DNA of 64,000 nt, taken from NCBI GenBank assembly GCA_937941715.1, contig CALDGX010000133.1, positions 42,017 through 106,016 on the forward strand. Direction: 5' to 3'. This document shows positions 1 to 8,984 of this stretch, in pieces. Position 1 is the first letter of the stretch. Every line of letters starts with the position of its first letter. The stretch is from an uncultured Chloracidobacterium sp. GTDB taxonomy: Bacteria > Acidobacteriota > Blastocatellia > Pyrinomonadales > Pyrinomonadaceae. The notes under the pieces were generated by a model, which saw nothing but the letters and a program-made list of their open reading frames with translations, did not search any database and was not told where the DNA came from. A program made the translations under genes and the position numbers.

Positions 1-3000
1 AAATTGATGAACTCACTTCCGTACGAGAACACCGAAGCGTTGAAGATGTTGTTGAATTCGGCAACCGGTCGAATGCGGAAACGTTCGCCGATCTTGAATT
101 CACGCGTCACGTTGAGGTCAAACGTGAAAAGGCTCGGGCCCGTCCCGGCATTTCGCCGGAGGTTACCGCTGGCAGCACCGATCGGCTGCAGCGAAAACTG
201 AGCCAACAACTCGGTCGGAACCGGCGAACCAGGCTTACGATAACGGATGTCGCTAAGCGAACCTGTGAAATTGAGCCTATCCGTGCTGACGTCGTCGAGA
301 TTTCGGTCAGTGCCGCCGGCACCGAGATTGAACGGGGCCGAACTTCCCCACCGTAGCAGCGGCGAGAATTTAAGCCGGCCAAACCAGTACGGCGTATCGA
401 ACGAACCTGACCATGCCAGGCGGTGGCGGCGATCCTGAAGGCTCCGAGCCCATTCGCGGCTGAAATCACCGTTGATCTCTGCATTAGCCGTGTTGTTGAG
501 CCCGTCATCCTTTGTGCTCGAGAGCGTGTAAACGAAACGGAAATTGGCACCAAAACCGGCTCCGAGTTTGCGATAGCGGCTGCGAAGCTCGAGTATGACC
601 CCGTGGTAGAACGCGTTTCCACGCGAACCGATACGTGACGTTTCCTCGACCGTCTGGTCGGGGCGGAATCGGGCTATCGCCGCAAGAGCGATCCCGATCG
701 GGCCGCCAGTCGAGTTGCCGTTCGTTCCGGTCACGGCCGCCGCCGGAGCTGTGGATGATGTACTGATCGAGTTGAGGTTGACGATACACTGGCTGGTCGC
801 GGTAAAGCTGCAGGTGCCGCTGACGCCCGAGGGGTCATTTGTCGCTCCCAAAACGAAACTGTATGTTCGTGTCGTCGTACCGTTCTGATTGGTCAGGACA
901 AATGTGTTTTGGAGCAGCCACTGAGTCCAGTCGGTGAATCCGGCTGGCAACCGCGGTGCGTTCGGGTTGTAGTCACGCCACAGACGGGCGGTCTTGTTCC
1001 ACGTGTAGTTGGCCTCAAAGACCCAGCCCTTGAACAATTCACGCTCAAAGCCAACGTTAAATTGATAGCTCTCCGGGATCTTCAGATCGGCGTCGACCGA
1101 GCGGAGCGGGTTGCCCGCCGATGAAAGGTTACCGACCGAGAAACCCGTATTCGAGTTACACGGGCCGAGCGGTGACGGTACCGTCGGGCAAACGGTCGTG
1201 ACAAGATTCCGCAATTGCTCGACACTTGCGTAGCTGTTCGGGAAATTAGCGGCGATCGCATTCAAAATGAACGTACGCCGGCTATCCGCCGCTGATGTAC
1301 CGATCGTATTCGAATCGAACGAAACGAGCGTTCCACCGCTATTCTGGATCGAATCTCCGACCGTTCGGAGCAATACACGATTGTAGAAAATACCTGTACC
1401 AAACCTGATGACGCCTTTCCCCTTTTTGAAAGGGTCCCACGCTATGCCGAATCGCGGCCCGAAGTTATTTGTGTCCGAAACCGCCGTTTCTCTTTCATAA
1501 CGAAGGCCGGCACTGATCGTCACATTGGACCAGGGCTTGAATTCGTCATTGAAAAATACCCCGTAATAGCGGTTTTTGACCGTTTGTCCGGTACCAAAAT
1601 TTTGGCGATAACGGGTAACAACATTGGTCGAATACTGCAAAACACTTCCAAAATTGAATGTGCCCGTAGCATCCCCCAAGCCCAGCACCGCCGATTTAAC
1701 ATCCTGTACATCGACGCCCATCTTGAACGTATGATTTTTCCAAAGGTATGTCAGCGAGTCCTGGAACTGCCAGCGCGTTTCCGTTCTAGAGTCGGCAAAG
1801 TTTTGCGAAGTGCTAGTCGTCGAGTTTCCGGCGATCAGAGTCTGCACACTATTCGTCACCGGGCTTCGGAACGAAACTAGAACGACCGGGTCGAGCGGGC
1901 TGGCCGTCTGAAAACTCGGCTGATATTTCGACCATTGGGCCCTGAACTGATTAACCGCTTTGGCACCGAAGACGTGATTATCGGTGATGTTGTAAGCGAT
2001 CGTGTCATTGTTCTTTTCCTGAAACGCATTCTCAAGACGTGTCGTTGATGACCCGTTCGTACGCCGATTTGCACGTTTTGCGAACTGGATCGCGAACGTC
2101 AGGTCGTTATTCTTGAACAATCGATGATCGACCCTCGCTGTCCAAACGTGATTCTTGTTCGGTGTTGCGTAAAGCTGTGAATACTGTTGAATAAAGCCGG
2201 CCGTCGGCGGCACCGCTGTACATGCCGTCGCGCTCGCATTATCGCAGAACTGAGTGGTGCCGGTCGGTGTCGGCAGCGTATAACGCGGGTTCGGCACGAC
2301 CGGAATGTACGTATCGATCAGTGTCGTGTCGTCGAGCTTGCTAAATTCGTATGTCGAGGAGAAAAACGTACGATTCTTACCGTTGTAGATCTTCGGGATA
2401 AAAACGGGGCCGCTCAACGAAAATCCCGGCACCATTTCGCGCAGATCCGGTCGCGGGATCGCTCGGCTGTTGTTGTACCAGCTGTTCGCGTTCAACGCGT
2501 CGTCACGGTAGAAGAAAAATGCTCGTCCGCGGAGCTTTTTGCCGCCTGCACGGGTACGCAGATTGACGCGTCCGCCCGATGCTCGGCCATATTCTGCCGA
2601 AAATTGGTTAGCGATGACCTGAACCTCAGCGATCGCCTCGAGCGACGGCTGAAAGCGGTCGCGTGACGAGCGATCGTCGTTGTTATCCAGTCCGTCGATC
2701 GTGATGTTGTTCGAATACGCCGTTCCGCCCGAGATCGAGAAGTTACCCTGTTCGAGCGGTGCCGAACTCGGATTGGCTCCGCGGTCCTCGGCGAGTCCGC
2801 TGGTCGACAACTGCTCCTCGGATGTGCCACCGAGCGTAAGCACCAGGTCCAGCGGATTACGGGTCGTGTTAGGGATCTCTTCGATCTCGCGTTCGGCGAT
2901 CGTGCCACCGACGATCGTTCGCGTGGTATCGACCGGCGGGCCGCTGTCTTCGGTCACGGTCACAACCTGTTCCGCACGGACATCGGCCGGGCGAAGCGTA

Positions 3001-3329
3001 AAGTCCTTTGCCACATTCTGAGCCGAGATCGTCGGGATGTCCGGCGTCTCCTGCGGGCCGAATCCGTCCGCCGTTACCTTGATCTTGTACGTGCCGGGCT
3101 TAAGCTTGAGAAACCGGTAACGGCCGTCGTCGTCTGTCACGATCGTTCGCGCGACACCGGTTTCGGTAAGTGTAACGGCGACCGTCGCACCAACGACCGC
3201 AAGTCCGTTGGAGTCGGTGACGCGGCCGCTGACAGTCACATCGTCGAGATCCTGTCCGACCGCCGCGATAGTACAAACGGCCATTAAGAGTGTGACCGAA
3301 AACAAAAACGTCGAGATTCTAGCTAACAT
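1..3329 (-). CDS. TonB-dependent receptor with N-terminal carboxypeptidase-regulatory domain (3' end outside window)
   Basis: The minus-strand frame is open from the ATG at 3329 to the window edge, giving about 1,109 residues without a stop. An AGGAGA ribosome site lies 5 nt before the ATG. A signal peptide (about residues 1-25) is followed by a carboxypeptidase-regulatory/Cna-B-like beta domain ('VSGRVTDSNGLAVVGATV', about 30-115), then a plug-like region containing 'NNITIDGLDNND', then a long barrel with aromatic-rich strands. This is the Oar-like receptor architecture common in Acidobacteriota; such outer-membrane proteins import large substrates or interact with polymers. The last visible residues ('PVAEFNNIFNASVFSYGSEF') resemble the segment some 40 residues before the usual C-terminus, so only a short tail is probably missing. 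The substrate cannot be inferred. Family is clear; function is not. Confidence 0.9.
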   Translation of the reverse strand, partial: MLARISTFLFSVTLLMAVCTIAAVGQDLDDVTVSGRVTDSNGLAVVGATVAVTLTETGVARTIVTDDDGRYRFLKLKPGTYKIKVTADGFGPQETPDIPTISAQNVAKDFTLRPADVRAEQVVTVTEDSGPPVDTTRTIVGGTIAEREIEEIPNTTRNPLDLVLTLGGTSEEQLSTSGLAEDRGANPSSAPLEQGNFSISGGTAYSNNITIDGLDNNDDRSSRDRFQPSLEAIAEVQVIANQFSAEYGRASGGRVNLRTRAGGKKLRGRAFFFYRDDALNANSWYNNSRAIPRPDLREMVPGFSLSGPVFIPKIYNGKNRTFFSSTYEFSKLDDTTLIDTYIPVVPNPRYTLPTPTGTTQFCDNASATACTAVPPTAGFIQQYSQLYATPNKNHVWTARVDHRLFKNNDLTFAIQFAKRANRRTNGSSTTRLENAFQEKNNDTIAYNITDNHVFGAKAVNQFRAQWSKYQPSFQTASPLDPVVLVSFRSPVTNSVQTLIAGNSTTSTSQNFADSRTETRWQFQDSLTYLWKNHTFKMGVDVQDVKSAVLGLGDATGTFNFGSVLQYSTNVVTRYRQNFGTGQTVKNRYYGVFFNDEFKPWSNVTISAGLRYERETAVSDTNNFGPRFGIAWDPFKKGKGVIRFGTGIFYNRVLLRTVGDSIQNSGGTLVSFDSNTIGTSAADSRRTFILNAIAANFPNSYASVEQLRNLVTTVCPTVPSPLGPCNSNTGFSVGNLSSAGNPLRSVDADLKIPESYQFNVGFERELFKGWVFEANYTWNKTARLWRDYNPNAPRLPAGFTDWTQWLLQNTFVLTNQNGTTTRTYSFVLGATNDPSGVSGTCSFTATSQCIVNLNSISTSSTAPAAAVTGTNGNSTGGPIGIALAAIARFRPDQTVEETSRIGSRGNAFYHGVILELRSRYRKLGAGFGANFRFVYTLSSTKDDGLNNTANAEINGDFSREWARSLQDRRHRLAWSGSFDTPYWFGRLKFSPLLRWGSSAPFNLGAGGTDRNLDDVSTDRLNFTGSLSDIRYRKPGSPVPTELLAQFSLQPIGAASGNLRRNAGTGPSLFTFDLNVTREFKIGERFRIRPVAEFNNIFNASVFSYGSEFIN

Positions 3330-3374
3330 CAATTTCTCCTACTTCAATTCAGGTTGAATGAAAGCAATCGTAGC

Positions 3375-3429
3375 CCAAAAAACAGCCCTTTGCAAAACTG
3401 TGCAATTCGCGATCGCACTTTGCAAAGGG
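3375..3429 (-). terminator. Probable terminator after hspR (long inverted repeat with T-run)
   Basis: Two 11-nt arms, CCCTTTGCAAA at 3386-3396 and its exact complement at 3419-3429, flank a loop that carries a further GTGC/GCAC pair. Read on the minus strand the hairpin is followed by a six-T run (3377-3382), as expected for an intrinsic terminator of the dnaK-dnaJ-hspR cluster. Each arm contains the self-complementary octamer TTTGCAAA, so a two-site operator for the TonB gene downstream is an alternative reading. Confidence 0.6.
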
Positions 3430-3465
3430 TCAATTTGGGTAAGTAAAAGTAGTGCTGTATCCCGG

Positions 3466-3867
3466 CTAGTTGTCTGATGAGTGGTTGTCGCGAACACGCA
3501 TCATTCGCGCACGCGAGATCGGGATCAATGCTTCGCTCGACGAAAATGACGCATTATGTGCCGCAAATTCGTTAGCATGGTCCTTGAGATAGTCAAAAAA
3601 GCGTTCGAATTCGCGCCGCATCTCATCCATCTTTTCCCGCATATTCAAGATGATCTCGACACCCGCGAGATTGACGCCCAACTCGCGGGTCAACGACAAA
3701 ATGATCTCGAGCCGCTCAAGATCCGAATCTTCGTAAAGCCGGGTGTTGCCGACCGAACGCGACGGGAGCAGCAGACCCTCACGCTCGTACAGTCTTAGTG
3801 TCTGCGGATGGATCTCATACATCTCCGCCACAGCGCTGATCGTGTAAGTTTTTGCCCGCTTCTTCAT
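3466..3867 (-). CDS. hspR: HspR, MerR-family heat-shock repressor
   Basis: This 133-residue protein starts with a MerR-type helix-turn-helix ('YTISAVAEMYEIHPQTLRLY', residues 8-27) and wing ('GNTRLYEDSDLERLEII'), followed by a coiled-coil helix and a short polar tail. It matches HspR, which represses the dnaK operon by binding HAIR inverted repeats with DnaK as co-repressor. The gene lies 32 nt downstream of dnaJ in the order dnaK-dnaJ-hspR, known from actinobacteria and other HspR users. A HAIR-like site is present in front of dnaK in this window, which supports the assignment independently. No cysteine metal site typical of metal-sensing MerR proteins is seen. Confidence 0.9.
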   Translation of the reverse strand: MKKRAKTYTISAVAEMYEIHPQTLRLYEREGLLLPSRSVGNTRLYEDSDLERLEIILSLTRELGVNLAGVEIILNMREKMDEMRREFERFFDYLKDHANEFAAHNASFSSSEALIPISRARMMRVRDNHSSDN

Positions 3868-3899
3868 TGTTATGCCTGCGATCTTTACAGCTGCGAAAA

Positions 3900-5063
3900 T
3901 TACTCTAAACCAATGACCTTTCTCGGATTTTCGGGATTCAGTTTTTCAAACTGCCGAAGCACTTCCTTGGTCTCCTCTGAAAGTATCCGCGGGAGCATTA
4001 TCTTGACCTCCACGAACTGGTCACCCCGCAAACTCGGGTTCCTCAAGCTGGGGAATCCGCGTTCGCGGAGCCTGAACTTCTGCCCGGATTCGGTCCCGGG
4101 CGGCACCTTTAGCTGAGCCTTGCCCTCAACAGTCGGAACTTCGATCCTTGTGCCGAGCGCCGCCTCGGGCACCGTTATCGGAACCGTAATATAAACGTTA
4201 TCGCCCTTTCGTTCGAGAAACTTATGTTTGCCGACGTTTGTCAGTATGAATAGGTCGCCGGGCTCTGCGCCTAATCGTCCGCCGTGGCCCTTTTTGGGGA
4301 TCCGGACGCGCGACCCGGTATCGACGCCGGCCGGGATCTTGATCTTGACCTGCTCGGTCTTCGGCGTAACGCCCTTTCCGTTGCAAAGGCTGCATGGCTG
4401 GCGCCGGCGACCGGTTCCTTCACAATCTGTACATCCCTGAGAAAATTGCAGACGGCCGCCCGTTCGCATTACCTGTCCGCTGCCCTTGCAGGTCGGGCAG
4501 GTCACCACGGGCCCACCCGTGTCGCCTGCTCCCTGACACCTCGAGCATTGCTCGGAACGGCTGACGGTGATATTTGTCGTCAACCCGGAAAAAGCCTCTT
4601 CAAAGCTGAGAGCAAGCGGGATCTCGATATCGCGGCCCTTTTTCGGTAATGGCCTCGGCGGTTCCGGCTGCGATCTGGCGGTTGATCCGCCGCCGCCGAA
4701 CAGATCCGAAAAAATATCCCTGAAACTTGAACCGCCGCCGCTCGCCTGGCCGCCCGAAAAATCAAATCCTGAGAAATCAAATCCCGCAGAACCACCGGCC
4801 GTCGAGGTGCCCCCGCCGAATGGCGAATTGACGTCCAAATTGTCGGCATAGTACCCAAACCGGTCAAAGACCTTACGCTTTTTGTCGTCTGACAAAATAT
4901 CGTACGCCTCCTGAACCTCTTTGAACTTGTCTTCGGACGCTTTATCGCCCGGATTTACGTCCGGGTGATGCTTACGCGCGAGCCGACGATAGGCCTTCTT
5001 GATCTCATCGGCCTTCGCGTCCTTTTTTACGCCAAGTATGTGGTAATAATCCTTTTTTGCCAT
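3900..5063 (-). CDS. dnaJ: DnaJ, Hsp40 co-chaperone
   Basis: A full-length type I J-protein of 387 residues. The J domain (1-70) carries the HPD motif ('RKHHPDVNPG') that stimulates DnaK ATPase. A Gly/Phe/Ser-rich stretch follows (about 75-130), then four CxxCxGxG zinc-finger repeats (CSRCQGAG, CPTCKGSG, CTDCEGTG, CSLCNGKG) and two substrate-binding beta domains. The ATG at 5063 is preferred over the in-frame TTG immediately before it. The gene follows dnaK and precedes hspR, so expression from the HspR-controlled dnaK promoter is likely. A grpE gene, often between dnaK and dnaJ, is absent here. Confidence 0.97.
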   Translation of the reverse strand: MAKKDYYHILGVKKDAKADEIKKAYRRLARKHHPDVNPGDKASEDKFKEVQEAYDILSDDKKRKVFDRFGYYADNLDVNSPFGGGTSTAGGSAGFDFSGFDFSGGQASGGGSSFRDIFSDLFGGGGSTARSQPEPPRPLPKKGRDIEIPLALSFEEAFSGLTTNITVSRSEQCSRCQGAGDTGGPVVTCPTCKGSGQVMRTGGRLQFSQGCTDCEGTGRRRQPCSLCNGKGVTPKTEQVKIKIPAGVDTGSRVRIPKKGHGGRLGAEPGDLFILTNVGKHKFLERKGDNVYITVPITVPEAALGTRIEVPTVEGKAQLKVPPGTESGQKFRLRERGFPSLRNPSLRGDQFVEVKIMLPRILSEETKEVLRQFEKLNPENPRKVIGLE

Positions 5064-5156
5064 CAAATTGGTAGGCCGTAAACTACGGGCCCTGAGCAGT
5101 TTAGCTTAAGACCCTGCCATCTTCAATGATCACCCGCCGAACCGAAAAAAGCGGCA

Positions 5157-5202
5157 GCAGTGAACGGCGAGGCCCACTGCTGACCGCTCACTGCTTACGG
5201 CT
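5157..5202. repeat. Heptameric short repeats downstream of dnaK
   Basis: Between dnaK and dnaJ the sequence runs in 7-nt steps: CACTGCT (5175), GACCGCT, CACTGCT (5189), TACGGCT, ending at the dnaK stop. An inverted copy, AGCAGTG, sits at 5157-5163 and could pair with the first unit to form a stem. This resembles short tandem heptamer repeats found between genes in several bacterial phyla. No function is assigned. Confidence 0.5.
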
Positions 5203-7139
5203 TATTTTTTGTCTTCGTCCTCGACATCGACATATTCGGCGTCGATGACGTTGTCATCGGCAGCGGTTCCGGCGTCACCATCGGCTCCCGCCGCAGCGGT
5301 AGATGCCTGCTCGTCAGACGGGCTTTCGGCGCCGGCTGCCGCGGTTTGACTGTAGATCGCCTCGGCCAATTTGTGCGAAGCAGTCTGCAGACGGTCAAAC
5401 GCGTTGTTCATCGCATCAGCATCGTCACCACCGAGTGCAGTCTTGGACTCAGCGATCGCCGATTCGATCTCCGCGACTGCCGCCGCATCGACCTTGTCCT
5501 TGTTTTCGCCAAGCGTTTTCTCGACGCTGTAAACGAGGCCGTCCAAACGATTGCGGGCCTCGATAGCCGCTTTCTTCTTTTCGTCCTCGCCGGCGTGGCT
5601 TTCGGCGTCCTTCATCATCTTGTCGATCTCTTCCTTCGAGAGGCCCGACGAAGAGGTGATCGTTATCTTCTGTTCGCGGCCGGTGCCGACGTCCTTTGCA
5701 GAGACGTTAACGATACCGTTGGCGTCGATGTCAAACGTCACTTCGACCTGCGGGACACCGCGGGGTGCCGGCGGAATTCCGACAAGGTGGAATTTGCCAA
5801 GCGTCTTGTTGTCAGCCGCCATCGGGCGTTCGCCCTGAATGACGTGCACCTCGACCGACGTCTGGTTGTCCGAAGCCGTCGAGAATATTTCGCTCTTTCG
5901 GGTCGGGATCGTCGTATTCTTCTGGATCATCGGCGTCGAAACACCACCAAGCGTCTCAATACCGAGCGTTAGCGGGGTCACATCGAGCAACAGGATGTCG
6001 GTCTTTTCGCCGCCAAGCACGCCGGCCTGAACCGCCGCACCAAGAGCAACGACCTCATCCGGGTTCACCGATTTGTTCGGTTCCTTGCCGAAAAATTCCC
6101 GGACCATTTCCTGGACCTTGGGGATACGGGTCGAACCGCCAACCAACACAACTTCCTCGATGTCCTTTGCCGTAAGGCCGGCGTCCTTGATCGCCTGCTC
6201 GACCGGCGGCATGAGTTTTTTGAGGATCGGCTCGACCAGCTGTTCAAATTTTGAACGCGTTAGCTTAGTAACAAGGTGCTTGGGACCCGCGGCGTCCGCC
6301 GTGATGAACGGCAGGTTGATCTCGGTCTCCATCGCACTCGAAAGCTCGACCTTGGCCTTTTCCGCAGCCTCTTTCAGACGCTGCAACGCCATTTTGTCGT
6401 TGTGCAGGTCGATACCCTGATCTTTCTTAAATTCGTCGATGATCCATCCGACCAGGACCTCGTCCACGTCGTCGCCGCCAAGATGCGTGTCGCCATTGGT
6501 CGATTTGACCTCGACGACGCCCTCGCCGACTTCGAGAACCGAAATGTCGAATGTACCGCCGCCAAAGTCGAAAACGGCGATGATCTCGTCCTTTTTCTTA
6601 TCGAGTCCGTACGCCAACGCGGCCGCCGTCGGTTCGTTTACGATTCGAAGCACCTCGAGACCAGCGATCTTTCCGGCGTCCTTGGTCGCCTGACGCTGAG
6701 CGTCGTTAAAGTACGCAGGCACAGTAATGACGGCCTTTTCGACCTTCGATCCGAGATAGTCCTCGGCCGACTGCTTCAATTTCTGCAGCACCATCGCCGC
6801 GATCTCGGGCGGGCTGAAGTGCTTTCCGTCAACATTGATGCTGACGTCACCGTTGCCGGCCTTGTCGACCTTGTAAGGGACCTGTTTGATCTCTTCGCCC
6901 ACCTCGCCGAATTGACGGCCCATGAAGCGTTTGATCGAGTAAAGCGTATTTTCGGGGTTCGTCACCGCCTGTCGTTTGGCGACCTGGCCGACGAGACGAT
7001 TTCCGTCCTTGGTAAAAGCGACCACCGACGGTGTCGTGCGTCCGCCTTCCGAATTTGTGATAACGACCGGTTCGCCGCCTTCCATAACGGCGACCACCGA
7101 GTTTGTCGTACCAAGATCGATTCCTATGATTTTGCTCAT
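5202..7139 (-). CDS. dnaK: DnaK, Hsp70 chaperone
   Basis: A complete 645-residue Hsp70. The N-terminal ATPase domain shows 'GIDLGTTNSVVAVMEG' (phosphate loop 1), 'VFDFGGGTFDISVLE' and 'VVLVGGSTRIPKVQEM'. The substrate-binding domain contains 'DVTPLTLGIETLGG', followed by the helical lid and an acidic disordered tail ending 'VDVEDEDKK'. It folds proteins in the cytoplasm with DnaJ and a nucleotide exchange factor; grpE is not in this window. GGAGA lies 8 nt before the ATG. The promoter overlaps a HAIR operator (7220-7240), so heat-shock control by HspR is expected. Confidence 0.98.
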   Translation of the reverse strand: MSKIIGIDLGTTNSVVAVMEGGEPVVITNSEGGRTTPSVVAFTKDGNRLVGQVAKRQAVTNPENTLYSIKRFMGRQFGEVGEEIKQVPYKVDKAGNGDVSINVDGKHFSPPEIAAMVLQKLKQSAEDYLGSKVEKAVITVPAYFNDAQRQATKDAGKIAGLEVLRIVNEPTAAALAYGLDKKKDEIIAVFDFGGGTFDISVLEVGEGVVEVKSTNGDTHLGGDDVDEVLVGWIIDEFKKDQGIDLHNDKMALQRLKEAAEKAKVELSSAMETEINLPFITADAAGPKHLVTKLTRSKFEQLVEPILKKLMPPVEQAIKDAGLTAKDIEEVVLVGGSTRIPKVQEMVREFFGKEPNKSVNPDEVVALGAAVQAGVLGGEKTDILLLDVTPLTLGIETLGGVSTPMIQKNTTIPTRKSEIFSTASDNQTSVEVHVIQGERPMAADNKTLGKFHLVGIPPAPRGVPQVEVTFDIDANGIVNVSAKDVGTGREQKITITSSSGLSKEEIDKMMKDAESHAGEDEKKKAAIEARNRLDGLVYSVEKTLGENKDKVDAAAVAEIESAIAESKTALGGDDADAMNNAFDRLQTASHKLAEAIYSQTAAAGAESPSDEQASTAAAGADGDAGTAADDNVIDAEYVDVEDEDKK

Positions 7140-7210
7140 TTTTATAAATCTCCAATAACTAATATTGCTGTGCTCAACCTGAAACCAAACGATAACTTGA
7201 GCCTGAAGTG

Positions 7211-7239
7211 AGAATAATACTTGAGTGTGTTGTTGTCAA
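7211..7239 (-). promoter_or_regulatory. dnaK promoter, sigma-70 type
   Basis: On the minus strand TTGACA (7239-7234) is followed after exactly 17 nt by TATTCT (7216-7211), about 70 nt before the dnaK start. Spacing and both hexamers fit a housekeeping sigma promoter. Its -35 box and spacer are covered by the HAIR palindrome. Confidence 0.7.
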
Positions 7240-7240
7240 G
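7220..7240. promoter_or_regulatory. HAIR operator for HspR
   Basis: The 21-nt palindrome CTTGAGT-N7-TGTCAAG differs from the HAIR consensus CTTGAGT-N7-ACTCAAG at two positions of one half-site. Read on the minus strand it is CTTGACA-N7-ACTCAAG and it covers the dnaK -35 hexamer. An additional CTTGAG half-site is at 7196-7201. With hspR three genes downstream, direct repression of dnaK-dnaJ-hspR is the natural reading. Confidence 0.8.
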
Positions 7241-7436
7241 TTTAAATTTGCCGCTCAAACATACTCCGATCAATCTGCCATTCAAGGCAAATTTCGTTAC
7301 CAACGACGTAAGCAAACAGAACACCGACGGAGCATTCAAAGCCATTGGGCAAAATAACGGACTTAGGGATTTGAGCCAACGAAATCACGGCTGATATATT
7401 TATCAGGTGCTCAGGTCGCACAGGGAAGAATTACTT

Positions 7437-8375
7437 ATGAACAGATCATTTTCGGCCATCGCCTTCGTACTTGTAACGCTTATCGCCGTTTCGGCCGTCT
7501 TCGCTCAAAAGCAACCTTCAAAAGACGAACTTTTCAAGGAGATAGCCACGCTCTCAAACACCAAGAAGCCGGAGGATATGGAAAAGGCGTTCCAGATGAG
7601 CCGGGATTTCCTTTCACGATTCGGCAAGGAAAAGGACGACCGCGTCGGAAAGATCAAGACCTTTTACACCAACTATCGTCAAACCGCCTTTTACTCGGCG
7701 ATCGACGGCAAGCGATATGCCGATGCATTTACCCTCGGGAAAGAGATACTTGCAGAACAGCCCGACAACGTCGATGTATTGATGAATCTGTCGTACGCAG
7801 GCTACAACGCCAGCATTGGGTCCAAGGATCGTGTATATGCCGACGACGCGGTGACCTTCGCCCGCAAGACCTCGCAGCTTTTCGACGCCGGGACCATGCC
7901 GAAAGAGTTCTTCCCCTTTAAGGACAAGGATACGGCCGCGGCATTCATGCACTACATCGCCGGCGTTCTGAGTTATGAAAAAGATATGAGTTCAGGCGTC
8001 GCCGAGATATATCGGGCGACACTGCCCAATTCGGTGATAAAGGACAGTGCCGACCCGTACTCTATGATCGCGTCGTATTACGAAGCACAATACGAAAGTG
8101 CGTCGAAGGTACTCAATGAGAAGGTCGCGGCCAAAACGATCAGCGACGCCGATTATAAGACTGAGAAGGCCAAGGTCGATAAGATCATCGATCTGATGAT
8201 GGACGCCTATGCCCGTACCGTGACCCGTGCTGAAGCGGAAAAGAACCCGAACCTCGGCATCTGGAAGCCGAGACTCGTGCAGATCTACAAGTTTAAGAAT
8301 AAATCCGAAGACGGGCTGACTGAGTTCATCAAGTACGCCAACACTATGCCCTTCGCTGAGCCTGTGAAGTTCTGA
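7437..8375 (+). CDS. Secreted alpha-helical protein of unknown function
   Basis: The ATG at 7437 follows a GGAAG ribosome site and starts a clear signal peptide (cleavage probably after 'VSAVFAQ', about residue 24). The mature part of some 290 residues is helical and charged, with helix-pair spacing that suggests degenerate TPR-like repeats ('EQPDNVDVLMNLSYAGYNA'), but no family is recognised. It is transcribed away from dnaK and converges on pgsA with a 9-nt gap. It probably acts in the periplasm. Function unknown. Confidence 0.8.
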   Translation: MNRSFSAIAFVLVTLIAVSAVFAQKQPSKDELFKEIATLSNTKKPEDMEKAFQMSRDFLSRFGKEKDDRVGKIKTFYTNYRQTAFYSAIDGKRYADAFTLGKEILAEQPDNVDVLMNLSYAGYNASIGSKDRVYADDAVTFARKTSQLFDAGTMPKEFFPFKDKDTAAAFMHYIAGVLSYEKDMSSGVAEIYRATLPNSVIKDSADPYSMIASYYEAQYESASKVLNEKVAAKTISDADYKTEKAKVDKIIDLMMDAYARTVTRAEAEKNPNLGIWKPRLVQIYKFKNKSEDGLTEFIKYANTMPFAEPVKF

Positions 8376-8384
8376 AAGGCCGCG

Positions 8385-8984
8385 TTAATTTTGTTCCGCC
8401 GCCTCGGCCTCACGCATCAACCTCGCGACGTGGAAGATGTAGTGAATTCCGGACAGGGCCGCGAACAACGCGACGAAAAAGTAGGTCGTCGGCAGGTGGA
8501 TGTGTATTCCCGTCACGGCGGCGGCCAAAACCAGCGTGACCGCGACGACCTGGACAAAGGTGCTTGCTTTACCGAGCCAAGATGGCTTGAATCCGCGAAA
8601 TCCCGTCATTACGTTGATCGCCGCTGCGACCGTTACGATCAGAACGTCGCGGCCGATCACGGCGGCCGTCACCCAAAAAGGGATCGGCAAATGCCGGGTC
8701 TGGGGCAGTACATTTGGCAGGGTTAGCACGATAAACGCAACCGTCATCAGGAGTTTGTCTGCGATCGGGTCAATGATCGTCCCGAGCTCAGATTCCTGCC
8801 CGAATCGCCTGGCGACAAAACCATCGATCCCATCTGAGATCCCCGCGATCAAAAAGAAGACCAGGGCCCACTCGACCTTGCCGTAGTAAAGCATTGTCGC
8901 GAAGACGGGGATCAGCCCCATCCGGACAAATGTCAGGAGATTTGGGATCGTGAGTATCTTTGACGAAGGAGTTGGGGCGTTCAT
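8385..8984 (-). CDS. pgsA: CDP-alcohol phosphatidyltransferase, probable PgsA
   Basis: A multi-pass membrane enzyme of 199 residues. It carries the complete CDP-alcohol phosphotransferase signature DG-x2-AR-x8-G-x3-D-x3-D, running from 'DGFVARRFG' to 'IDPIAD', whose aspartates bind the metal and CDP-diacylglycerol. Length and the N-terminal 'TIPNLLTFVRMGLIPVF' fit phosphatidylglycerophosphate synthase, the first committed step to phosphatidylglycerol. The ATG at 8984 overlaps the TGA of the upstream metallophosphoesterase as ATGA, indicating translational coupling; a start at 9026 is possible but would overlap that gene by 46 nt. Other CDP-alcohol transferases (e.g. PssA) cannot be excluded by eye. 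Confidence 0.88.
   Translation of the reverse strand: MNAPTPSSKILTIPNLLTFVRMGLIPVFATMLYYGKVEWALVFFLIAGISDGIDGFVARRFGQESELGTIIDPIADKLLMTVAFIVLTLPNVLPQTRHLPIPFWVTAAVIGRDVLIVTVAAAINVMTGFRGFKPSWLGKASTFVQVVAVTLVLAAAVTGIHIHLPTTYFFVALFAALSGIHYIFHVARLMREAEAAEQN

Noticed and set aside
6276..7211. 311-codon open frame on the plus strand
   Set aside because: Antisense to dnaK and running over the dnaK promoter; composition is that of a complementary-strand shadow.
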